The position numbers were made by a program, and so were the translations under genes. The notes beneath the pieces were generated by a model that saw only the letters and a program-made list of their open reading frames with translations, ran no database searches and had not been told where the DNA came from. From Cymbomonas tetramitiformis (Eukaryota; Chlorophyta; Pyramimonadophyceae; Pyramimonadales; Pyramimonadaceae), in assembly GCA_001247695.2 (NCBI GenBank), contig LGRX02033501.1:1-64000 (forward strand): a stretch of DNA of 64,000 nucleotides. The letters run 5' to 3'. Shown here one piece after another: positions 19,444-27,965 of the stretch. Every line of letters starts with the position of its first letter. Position 1 is the stretch's first letter.

Positions 19444-19689
19444 ATATATGGCGGGCAAATCGTTACCTCGGTGCGCATTGAAATGCGGGACGCCACAATT
19501 TTCAAAACCCCTCACTTTCAGAAGTATACAGCAAGGATGGAGTTTGTATACTCCAACTTACACGCTCCAGATTTTGTATATTCTTATCCATCTTACCGTC
19601 TCACTCCGTTTGGTCGGTTGATGATTTGCATCTGCAAGTTAAGGTGCCCGAAAATCATACTTCAGAGGTTGCTTTCATAGAATGATTGA
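19444..19689 (+). other. In-frame extension of the MYND gene beyond a UAG
   Basis: After the UAG at 19441-19443 the frame continues to a second UAG (19678-19680) and a UGA three codons later. The 79 residues are mixed and protein-like, with many aromatic residues and two Cys near the end. It could be the C-terminal half of the same protein reached by readthrough, a recoded UAG, or the remains after a nonsense mutation. Confidence 0.4.
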
Positions 19690-19927
19690 CAATGCAGACA
19701 GGATAACCATGGACTTCGCAGACACGCCTTCGTTGCAAAGTAATAGTATATATGTACGTGTAGGTACGTATCCTTCGATCCGAGCGGACTAGTACCGGAT
19801 ATCTGATAGGCTAATAATTCGGCAGGTCCAAGACTTTCCAAGATCATAAGCTCTATTTATTGCCTAAACTACTCATTTGCCCCTTTTTGCCGTCAGCGAC
19901 GCACTTCCTTCTACTTCTACCATAGTC

Positions 19928-20167
19928 ATGCCATCCAAGCGGCAGTCTGTTTTCACGTACATCGACCAGTTTGCCAAAAATCACGGGGAGTATTACCCAT
20001 GCAGCAGTACAGTTCTTCTTCCGCCGGGTATGACTATCCAAAGGTTATGGGAGAACTACAATACACAATGCGTCGACGGCGAAGGCATGGAATGCTCACT
20101 CAGCCTTTTTTGTCGTGTGTTCAGAGAGGGGCTTAGCTCTTGGGTCAAGTTCCGTCGGATGAATTGA
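19928..20167 (+). CDS. Small MPSKR-type protein, copy 1
   Basis: A 79-aa ORF from the ATG preceding PSKR. It shares with the next ORF the start MPSKR and a central GMT(I/V)xxLWxNYN block. No known domain is recognised. The compact size, lack of introns and arrangement in a small-gene cluster suggest a lineage-specific family or a fragment of viral origin. The start is chosen because the paralogue has the same N-terminus. Confidence 0.5.
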   Translation: MPSKRQSVFTYIDQFAKNHGEYYPCSSTVLLPPGMTIQRLWENYNTQCVDGEGMECSLSLFCRVFREGLSSWVKFRRMN

Positions 20168-20476
20168 TGCTATATAGCGACAACATATAGCTTTGTCATT
20201 GAGCAAATTGACTTATCGTTGGAACACCGATAAATATGAGTGTATTCGAACATATTTTGAATGAAATTATTATCGACGTTTCACATTTCCAATGTTGTGA
20301 CATGCTATGTTTGCGACATGCGGGCCTTCGATCCGACCCACCTGAAAGAGGTCATTTGATAGGCCAACTGAAATCACGACGGCCACACTACTGAGATATT
20401 TAAGCACCTACCTTGTCTTCACACCTCACTTTTCAGCTTGACACTTTACTTTCTTTACCTGCCACCTCATCCAACC

Positions 20477-20758
20477 ATGCCATCCAAGCGAGAATGTATT
20501 GTTGCCTATGTTCTTGGAATGTATGCAACATGCCCTACTGCCCCTAGAATGAGAATGAGGAATTTTGACTATCGTCCTCATGGTATGACTGTTCGAATGT
20601 TGTGGAGGAACTACAATGAATGTTATGTGTGCAGGAATGCGGTAAATGCACGTTGGGGTATTTTCGATGTGTGTTTCGAAAGGACCTTGCCTTTCGGTTC
20701 AAGTTCCGACAGGTTCAGCCGTAACGTTACCGTCAACGTTACCTGTCGCGGCAATTGA
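20477..20758 (+). CDS. Small MPSKR-type protein, copy 2
   Basis: A 93-aa ORF, paralogous to 19928-20167: MPSKR at the N-terminus and GMTVRMLWRNYNE in the middle. Several Cys are not conserved with copy 1. A TATA-like TATTTAAG lies about 80 bases upstream of the ATG. Function is unknown. The clear sequence divergence between the copies argues for an old duplication with retained coding sequence. Confidence 0.5.
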   Translation: MPSKRECIVAYVLGMYATCPTAPRMRMRNFDYRPHGMTVRMLWRNYNECYVCRNAVNARWGIFDVCFERTLPFGSSSDRFSRNVTVNVTCRGN

Positions 20759-21008
20759 AACCACGGCGGCTACGAGAATCTTATCTTGATTCCACTTTGA
20801 TTTCGAGTACTTAGGATTGCAAACCCCCGAGGGTTAGATTTTCGACTACTTTTCGATAAGAATAGTATACTTAAACATATGTTAACAATGTGGTAGAAGT
20901 GTATAATGTTCATTCGTCAATGGCTTGTGTTTCTTGCCGATATGATGATGTGCATGTGTATGGGGTTTTCTGCCTCGGTTGTGTTTTTGTCTTTGATTAA
21001 AAAATCGG

Positions 21009-21245
21009 CGACTAAGTGATCCCGCATGTGCGAGATATACGAATTTGATTGGACCAAAAGTACACTACTCTTGCACGACCCGCGGCCCATTCACGACCAG
21101 GTACAAAAGCTCTTGCCCGACCCTTGAAGATTCATTTCCCCTTGTTTCTTCTGACATACGCACCTTCAACCATACCTTCAAACATCTGCTACTTACCTTG
21201 CAAGCATTGCCATCTGCAGGTATTATAGTGTGGCGCTTGCGATTA
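21009..21245 (+). repeat. Partial copy of the upstream half of the 1135-bp tandem unit
   Basis: This stretch nearly matches 21952-22175 and 23087-23310, including the shared promoter-like module. The downstream gene differs, so the upstream region has been reused in front of an unrelated ORF. Confidence 0.75.
21195..21228 (+). promoter_or_regulatory. Shared promoter-like module, copy at the 91-aa gene
   Basis: It starts ACCTTG and ends GGTATTATAG, with CATTG and ATCT blocks between. The same 34-base module occurs at 22141, 22245, 23276 and 23380. The TATA-like end lies about 40 bases before the ATG at 21266, a plausible core promoter. Confidence 0.45.
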
Positions 21246-21265
21246 CATTACACGCTACCTCCAAT

Positions 21266-21541
21266 ATGAATGCACCTCATTTCCCTGCAGACTTACCTGT
21301 TCAGCTTGAACGTATGCATATAGAATTCGAAAAATGTCGTGTGTGCCAATCCTGGAATTTGTTTCTAATTCGCGAGGAACTGTTCGTCGATCCTGCGCTG
21401 CATCCTAGACATGAGCACATGACCCCTCTTACGCGAAGTGGAGGTTTATCCGCGAAACGCGGGAAACATGGTATTTTCAACTGTTGGATGCGCATTTTTA
21501 CTCCGACGACCAAGGCGTCGCTAGCGCACTTACCCCAGTGA
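21266..21541 (+). CDS. 91-aa CxxC protein of unknown function
   Basis: It starts at the ATG for MNAPHFPADL, preceded by the shared promoter-like module. It has one CRVC pair and a His-rich middle, so metal binding is possible. No family is recognised. It ends in UGA. It lies just before the tandem zinc-ribbon gene array and shares its upstream region, which supports a real transcription unit. Confidence 0.45.
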   Translation: MNAPHFPADLPVQLERMHIEFEKCRVCQSWNLFLIREELFVDPALHPRHEHMTPLTRSGGLSAKRGKHGIFNCWMRIFTPTTKASLAHLPQ

Positions 21542-22244
21542 CAATGCCGGTTCCCACGGACTATATTCCCGAGTTGATCGGTGCCTCTCCCGAGAATGAT
21601 GATGATGGAAAGTGGTGCAACTGCCGTTAGGAAACATATACGCTTGTGTACAGTCTTTATTTTATATTTGCAAGTTCACATTAGATACTTACACTAATGT
21701 ATTATTCTGCTAGCTTAATACACCAACACTTACCCTTATTTATGTGCTCCTAGACATCCTAGACAATTATTTGGTGTATATAGATTAAATTTGTATGATG
21801 ATATAGATTTGTGTATCATATGCTAGTACCCATCTCAGTTGCAACTTGTTTTCTGGGAATTGAAGCATCCGAATATGCACATCCATAAACGTGTACCGTG
21901 CATGCTGACCTAAATTGCACATGGATGTACCCATATTTGCATACGGGAATCGGCGACTAAGTGATCCCGCATGTGCGAGATATACGAATTTGATTGGACC
22001 AAAAGTACACTACTCTTGCGACGACCCGCGGTCCACTCACGACCAGGTACAAAAGCTCTTGCCCGACCCTTGAAGATTCATTTCCCCTTGTTTCTTCTGA
22101 CATACGCACCTTCATCCATACCTTCAAACATCTGCTACTTACCTTGAAAGCATTGCCATCTGCAGGTATTATAGCTCCACATTTATCCTCACAATATATA
22201 TTTTCGACTTTTGCTATGGGCGACGCTCGCTTCAACTGCTAATC

Positions 22245-22278
22245 ACCTTGCAAGCATTGTTATCTACAGGTATAAAAG
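22245..22278 (+). promoter_or_regulatory. Shared promoter-like module before zinc-ribbon gene copy 1
   Basis: The module ends GGTATAAAAG, a good TATA box, 23 bases before the ATG at 22301. A second module at 22141-22174 precedes a tiny conserved 8-codon ORF (22216-22242). Each unit therefore has two candidate start regions. Confidence 0.5.
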
Positions 22279-22300
22279 CCTGCAATATCATGGCCACGTT

Positions 22301-22708
22301 ATGCCTTCAATTCTACGATTCGGAGTTTATGGGACACCCGATGAAGATCGTGATGAAGCCAGTGCAGACGCTATCAATACACATGGAATGGTCCACCAGC
22401 GATGTCCTCAATGCAATGTAGATAGCTGGATGATATGTAAGTTCTTTAACACCTACGAGGACAGACATGTCCGACAGGACTTACCGATCGTTTGGTGGCG
22501 CTACACCTGGAGAATTCGGAAATACCTGTTTTTCGACCTTCAAGAACCGGAACTTTATCCCGACCAGAGCCCAATAGGGAACGAATGGGTTACCCCAAGG
22601 ACATTGGTCATTCCAATCGACGTCACTTGGGCGCTTATTATTCCGCGGCATCAACGAGAAGAGGAAATCGACCTATATTGCGTGCGATGCAATTGCCTTG
22701 ACCAATAA
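22301..22708 (+). CDS. Zinc-ribbon-like small protein, copy 1
   Basis: A 135-aa protein starting MPSILRFGVYG. It has CPQC near residue 40 and CVRCNC close to the C-terminus: two Cys pairs about 90 residues apart that could form one zinc site. The middle is rich in Trp and aromatic residues. The stop UAA overlaps an AATAAA at 22704-22709. Its tandem copy is at 23436-23846. The family is not recognised; conservation of the frame in both copies supports it as a real gene. Confidence 0.6.
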   Translation: MPSILRFGVYGTPDEDRDEASADAINTHGMVHQRCPQCNVDSWMICKFFNTYEDRHVRQDLPIVWWRYTWRIRKYLFFDLQEPELYPDQSPIGNEWVTPRTLVIPIDVTWALIIPRHQREEEIDLYCVRCNCLDQ

Positions 22709-22709
22709 A
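22704..22709 (+). terminator. Possible polyadenylation signal AATAAA, copy 1
   Basis: AATAAA overlaps the UAA stop of the zinc-ribbon-like gene and is conserved in the second copy. Such an early signal would give a very short 3' UTR. Many algae use other signals, so it may be coincidental. Confidence 0.25.
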
Positions 22710-23379
22710 GCTCTGCCATTTATGTTCTCCGATAGAGCGTCAACATTGCCGTCAACGTTACCTCGCTATCGAGGGAACTAAAACCTACAAGTGCCGCAAA
22801 TAATTGTGGATTGAAGATATAGAATCCAATGTATCAGCAATATAATAGCCTTAGCACTGTGAAATGATCGAAATCTCTTGCCTAGAAGACATCATAGAAA
22901 AATATTTGGTGTATATTGATTAAATTTGTATGATGATATAGATTTGTGTATCATATGCTAGTACCCATCTCAGTTGCAACTTATCTTACGGGAATTGAAG
23001 AACCTGAATACGCACATTCATAAACGTGTACCGTGCATGCTGACCTAAATTGCACATGGATGTACCCATATTTGCATACGGGAATCGGCGACTAAGTGAT
23101 CCCGCATGTGCGAGATATACGAATTTGATTGGACCAAAAGTACACTACTCTTGCGACGACCCGCGGTCCACTCACGACCAGGTACAAAAGCTCTTGCCCG
23201 ACCCTTGAAGATTCATTTCCCCTTGTTTCTTCTGACATACGCACCTTCACCCATACCTTCAAACATCTGCTACTTACCTTGAAAGCATTGCCATCTGCAG
23301 GTATTATAGCTCCACATTTATCCTCACAATATATATTTTCGACTTTTGCTATGGGCGACGCTCGCTTCAACTGCTAATC

Positions 23380-23413
23380 ACCTTGCACGCATTGTTATCT
23401 ACAGGTATAAAAG
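23380..23413 (+). promoter_or_regulatory. Shared promoter-like module before zinc-ribbon gene copy 2
   Basis: The counterpart of 22245-22278 with one substitution (GCACGC for GCAAGC). It ends in GGTATAAAAG, 22 bases before the ATG at 23436. A further module lies at 23276-23309. Confidence 0.5.
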
Positions 23414-23435
23414 CCTGCAATATCGTGGCCACGTT

Positions 23436-23846
23436 ATGCCTTCAATTCTACGATTCGGAGTTTATGGGACACCCGATGAAGATCGTGATGAAGCCAGTGC
23501 AGACGCTATCAATACACATGGAATGGTCCACCAGCGATGTCCTCAATGCAATGTAGACAGCTGGATGATAACTAAGTTCTTAAACATCCCCTACGAGGAC
23601 AGACATGTCCGACAGGACTTACCGATCGTTTGGTGGCGCTACACCTGGAGAATTCGGAAATACATGTTTTTTGACCTTCAAGAACCGGAACTTTATCCCG
23701 ACCAGAGCCCAATAGGGAACGAATGGGTTACCCCAAGGACACTGGTCATTCCAATCGACGTCACTTGGGCGCTTATTATTGCGCGGCATCAACGAGAAGA
23801 GGAAATCGACCTATATTGCGTGCGATGCAATTGCCTTGACCAATAA
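23436..23846 (+). CDS. Zinc-ribbon-like small protein, copy 2
   Basis: A 136-aa near-identical copy of 22301-22708, with the same Cys pairs. It differs mainly near residue 50, where a codon-sized insertion and small changes give KFLNIPYED instead of KFFNTYED. The frame is preserved despite the changes, which argues for selection or a very recent duplication. The UAA stop again overlaps AATAAA (23842-23847). Confidence 0.6.
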   Translation: MPSILRFGVYGTPDEDRDEASADAINTHGMVHQRCPQCNVDSWMITKFLNIPYEDRHVRQDLPIVWWRYTWRIRKYMFFDLQEPELYPDQSPIGNEWVTPRTLVIPIDVTWALIIARHQREEEIDLYCVRCNCLDQ

Positions 23847-24528
23847 AGCTCTGCCATTTATGTTCTCCGATAGAGCGTCAACATTGCCGTCAACGTTACC
23901 TCGCTATCGAGGGAACTAAAACCTACAAGTGCCGCAAATAATTGTGGATTGAAGATATACAATCCAATGTATCAGCAATATAATAGCCTTAGCGCTGTGA
24001 AATGATCGAAATCTCTTGCCTAGAAGACATCATAGAAAAATATTTATTTGGTGTATATTGATTAAATTTGTATGATGATATAGATTTGTGTATCATATGC
24101 TAGTACCCATCTCAGTTGCAACTTATCTTACGGGAATTGAAGAACCTGAATACGCACATTCATAAACGTGTACCGTGCATGCGGGCCTAAATTGCACATG
24201 GATGTACCCATATTTGCATACTTACCTTGTACATGATATGCACGCATATGAACAAAAATGTAACAAAAAAATCTACCGGGACTCGCCGAGTACGAAAGCA
24301 TCATGCACAAATAAATAATTCGAGTAATATTTTGTAATAAAAATTGCGGGACGACTTACGTGTCGCTTACGTGTCGCTTACGTGGCACATTTCAGATGAC
24401 GTGGCAATAACTTTTAGACGACGAAATTTGTGTCAAAATGAAGGTTTTTAGACGACGATTGAGATTCATTTATTCCCAATAGTCTGTTGTACCGCCACCT
24501 GGGTAAGTAAGTGCACAATCCATAATTA

Positions 24529-24599
24529 ATGGGGGCAGGGTTGGGGCGGGTGTGTGGCGGGATGGGGCGGAGTAGGGGCGGAGCGGGGGCGGGACTCGG
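24529..24599 (+). other. G-rich tract with quadruplex potential
   Basis: About 70 bases on the plus strand hold more than eight runs of three to five G separated by short loops, in an otherwise AT-rich region. Stable quadruplexes could form. It directly flanks the tnp2 remnant and might be a subterminal region of that element. Confidence 0.5.
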
Positions 24600-25975
24600 A
24601 CATTGCTTATAATAAAGCAACAACGCTCCTATCACGGACGTTTCGGTAAACACGATAGGTACAAGTTAGGGGCATTACGTTGGCGACATCCCGGACCAAC
24701 GTGGGACCCATATAGGACCTATCTATACGAGTATGTGCAACCAAGAATGGGCGGACCTCGGCGCTTTTGGAACCTCTCCAGAAAGATCGTTTTCCCCATC
24801 TTGCTTTTCCCTTTCCCAATGCCGGCGATCAGGCACTTCAAGCATTCCATTATGGCAGTCGCAGCCATTCGTCGAGATGCGTCCACAAGGCCAACGTAAT
24901 CCATGAGTACCGCGTACACCATGCATCGGACTGTGAATGGTGCTTTCTCGATGACGTCGAAAGCCGTATGACCAGTGGACCACAATACCTCTAGCTCATC
25001 CACCAGGTGGTCGTAAAAGAGCGAAGTGTCCTTGGGCTTGCCCTCCGCAATCCCATACGTGAACACGTGCTTGTGTCGTTCTTCCCCGGGCATGTTGCCA
25101 ATCGTGGAGCAAATGGGCATGATGCTGGATAGCTGATCGTTGAACGGGTTGATTCCATCCGCGCAAAGAATAATCCAGAGATTCCGGCGGTCCGCGAAGA
25201 ATCTGGGGTACTTCTGGACCAAAGCTCGGAGAGCAGGAGAATCTGCATTCGCAAGGCCGGGTCCAATGTCACGTCCCCATGGGTCCGGCATCCCGCCCGC
25301 AAATGTACCACATACCGAACCCACTATAATATCAAACTAATCGCTGATTGAGCTAGGATGACGAGAGATGGGTCCCACAGGTGTCCCTATACAGGGCGGG
25401 ATAAGGGACCGACAGGGACGGGAAAGGTACTATGGGACACTCAACAGGGCTGAGCAATTTTATGTGATTCGCACCATGTATCCCGGTGACTTTGTCTGGT
25501 TGTTCGTCAGGAAGCTTGGTCGCATCGAAGCTCCGCACCATCGCGGCATATTCTGGACAGAGGAAGATGTACTCCAGCAGTGATTCCAAAGGCCAGTATC
25601 CGAAAATAGATCTTGCTCGACCGTTCGTTCTCACCCCGTCGCGTTCTTTTCCCAACCGATACCTCGAAGTCTTACACTTTGGACATTTGTCGAGCTCGCT
25701 GTGTTCACCTTTGTACATGATGCAGCCCTTGATGCACACGTGCACCTCATTGTACGCTCCATAGAAGGGTTTAAACCGCTTCAATGTCTCGGGGTACGTG
25801 CGAGGAAGGACTTGCCGTTCTTCGTTGTTAAGGAGCCTTCCCCGGACGATGTCGAGAATATATGCAAAGATGGACTGGGTCCCGTTGTGCTCGACCTGCA
25901 TCTCCAAAAGGTCAAGTAACAGTCCGTTGATCTTGGTAATGTCCTGCAGGGTGCCAACACTCCATCAATCCACCC
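24599..25975 (-). pseudogene. CACTA-type (tnp2-like) transposase remnant
   Basis: Two consecutive minus-strand ORFs (25907-25353 and 25324-24719) match the layout of tnp2 transposases. A Cys-rich segment (CIKGCIMYKGE, then CPKCKTSRY) is followed by an aromatic block (FGYWPLESLLEYIF). Then come LCADGINPFNDQ and the M-P-x-C-x-T-I block with ERHKHVF and HLVDELEVLW. These are DDE-type cut-and-paste transposases of En/Spm (CACTA) elements. A UAG and a frame change near 25325-25353 break the gene, and both ends are missing. The open frame extends upstream to about 25975. Confidence 0.75.
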
Positions 25976-26116
25976 GCGCTTGGTACTAGAAGGGTGGATG
26001 TGTAAAGTCGTGGGGCGATATGGGTCCCCTTTCGGTACCGCATGTGGGACCGGGAGATTCACATAGGTCCCCAATCGGTCCCATGTGAGTACCTCGCTCA
26101 ACTTGCAAGCAGTACT

Positions 26117-26220
26117 CACTACTAGAAAAGTATGAGGCGACATGTACTGGTCCTAGACCGGTACCTAATCCCGGACCCATCGGTCCTCACAAGGTTCCCA
26201 ATGGGTACCACGTCCTGAAC
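26117..26220 (+). other. CACTA element terminus with subterminal repeats
   Basis: CACTACTAGAAAA at 26117 matches the conserved terminal sequence of CACTA transposons. It is followed by several GGTCC, GGTACC and CGGACC motifs typical of subterminal repeats. As written it reads into an element lying to the right. The motifs also occur left of it (26020-26095), so two ends may be close together. I found no matching inverted end. Confidence 0.45.
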
Positions 26221-26534
26221 ACCGCACTCACCACATCGCCTTCGCCATCGGAATCATCCGCAGAGTCGTCGGTAAGGTCTTCGGCATCTTCATCCTCCTC
26301 GCCACCGCCTTCCCCGTCGCCGCTGTCGTCCCCGGATGACGATTCGCCATCATCATCACGTTGTTGTTTCCCAAACCCCAAGTCCTCGATGTGTTTCGCC
26401 AACGCTTCAAAGTTGGATATCACCTCGGCTTCCCGAGGGGTATGGTCACGATCCGCACCGCCCATCTCATCATCTTGCTCATCCAGCTCTTCTTCGGACT
26501 CCTCTTGCGGAATGTAAACACCAACCAAATCGTT
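26187..26534 (-). other. Acidic C-terminal extension of the Gag-like ORF
   Basis: It is in frame with the Gag-like ORF and separated from it by a single UGA (26535-26537). It encodes about 115 residues, very rich in Asp, Glu, Gly and Ser, ending near the CACTA terminus. It was probably once the tail of the same protein. Confidence 0.45.
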
Positions 26535-27890
26535 TCACGTGTCGGAGAATTTGACGGCGGACAAGTTCACGTGTCGTAAGCCCTCGGCGGTGGCATTGAT
26601 CACACGGACAAATGCCGTACTCTGAAACGTACCGTCCCGGGCGGCTCCCTTGTATGTCCTGTGGAGTTGCCAGCGACCTCCCGTATCTTCAACACGGGCG
26701 TTGTGGGTGCCCGGGATGTCGTCAGAGGCAGCCTTCCTTTCCCACTCCTCTGGCTTGGAGACGTCCAGGTGGATGGCCCTGAGGCGCCGCATCACCTTGG
26801 ACGCATACTTCAGCCCTCGGCGGTACGTGGAGAGCATGGACAGGTTGGACATCTCCACGCAGTTGGGGACCCTGCCAGCCAGGAAGTTGACCGAAGCCAT
26901 GCGGGTCTCCAACCGCGAAAAGTACTCCGCCGCGGTCTCATTCGGCGCCTGCTTCAGTGCGATGGCCTCGCCGTGCGTGTTCTCCAAGTAGCCCTGTGTC
27001 AGGGAGCACACCGCCAGGTCGCTGAAGAACACGTCCAACTCCACGTAGCGCTGGTGCCAGGCCTGGTCGGACCCGAAGATCCCCGCCGCTCGCTCCAAGA
27101 TCCTCTTCTGCTGGTCTTGCAGAGTGTACTCCTTGAAGCTCCAGAGGAGGCTCGACACGCTCGCCTGGTACTCCGATACAGACGGCGTACAGCTGGGGGT
27201 GGTCAGCGCTTCGACCACGATGGCCTCCTGGAAAGTCTTCCGCACCAAGTTGGAGTAGTGCTCCAGCTGCGCCAGTAGGCCATCCTTGTCGGCCGATTTG
27301 GTGTCGGCCGCGGAGCGGGGGAACTTAGTCACGCCCTTGGCCAGCTTCAGCACCATCTCCTTGACCTTGTGCTCCTGGCGGACCTCGTCCGAAGACGCCC
27401 GCAGATTAGTGCCCTGCGGCAGTCGAATGACACCTGGCACAAAGGGGGCGGCGCTGGGAGAAAGGATGGGGTTCGCGGTGGCGGAGTGGGGAAAGCGGGC
27501 TGAAGGTGGTGGTCCTGGTGGAGCATGCGCGGGTGGGAGTGCAGGCGCGGAATTCGTGGGGACTGCGGTTGAGGCAGGCGGTAATGCGGAGGTTGGCGGC
27601 CCAGGGATGGGCGGTGGTGCAGGTGCTGGTGATGGAGCGGGGAGCGGGAGGGGCGTGTGGAAGGGCATGGGGGTAGGTGGTTGCGCGGCCACCACGCTCA
27701 TGCTCCGGTACCAGTCGGAGTTACTAACCTCAGACCACGCGGCGAGACCGTCCTGGTCGAAGTGCAGCATCTCAGACTCCCGCGCAGTAGCTGGTATCCA
27801 CTCCCACACCGGCTGTCCCATACTCGTAGACAGCACATTAGCTGCAGCTGGATCTCCCATGGCCATGTCCATGATCTCGCGGTCGACCAT
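26535..27890 (-). CDS. Orphan retroelement Gag-like protein
   Basis: 451 aa from the first in-frame ATG (27890); the frame is bounded upstream by a UGA at 27977-27975. A Pro/Ala-rich segment occupies roughly residues 75-155. It is followed by a helical domain with ETAAEYFSRLETRMASVNFL, similar to the retrotransposon Gag core in which a short motif with Y-x-x-R-L packs the capsid helices. No zinc knuckle, protease or RT follows. It may belong to a non-autonomous element or to a larger element broken by the CACTA insertion. It is otherwise free of stops. Confidence 0.55.
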   Translation of the reverse strand: MVDREIMDMAMGDPAAANVLSTSMGQPVWEWIPATARESEMLHFDQDGLAAWSEVSNSDWYRSMSVVAAQPPTPMPFHTPLPLPAPSPAPAPPPIPGPPTSALPPASTAVPTNSAPALPPAHAPPGPPPSARFPHSATANPILSPSAAPFVPGVIRLPQGTNLRASSDEVRQEHKVKEMVLKLAKGVTKFPRSAADTKSADKDGLLAQLEHYSNLVRKTFQEAIVVEALTTPSCTPSVSEYQASVSSLLWSFKEYTLQDQQKRILERAAGIFGSDQAWHQRYVELDVFFSDLAVCSLTQGYLENTHGEAIALKQAPNETAAEYFSRLETRMASVNFLAGRVPNCVEMSNLSMLSTYRRGLKYASKVMRRLRAIHLDVSKPEEWERKAASDDIPGTHNARVEDTGGRWQLHRTYKGAARDGTFQSTAFVRVINATAEGLRHVNLSAVKFSDT

Positions 27891-27965
27891 GAGTACCCAG
27901 GTCTCCACGCGGGGGTTGGTGAGGGGTAGCGGTGTGTGGTGTAGACGACCTCCCACCTGTGACAC

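Larger units (their letters stand above)
21769..24225 (+). repeat. 1135-bp tandem duplication with a partial third unit
   Basis: Units start at 21769, 22904 and 24046 (matching text from ATTTGGTG). Each full unit has an AT-rich spacer, two promoter-like modules, and one zinc-ribbon-like gene. The third unit is cut off after about 180 bp. The two full units differ only by scattered substitutions and one codon-sized insertion, so the duplication is recent. Confidence 0.9.

Noticed and set aside
21957..22235. 92-aa minus-strand ORFs conserved at 21957-22235 and 23092-23370
   Set aside because: Their conservation is explained by the recent tandem duplication. They overlap the promoter-like modules and lack any recognised feature.
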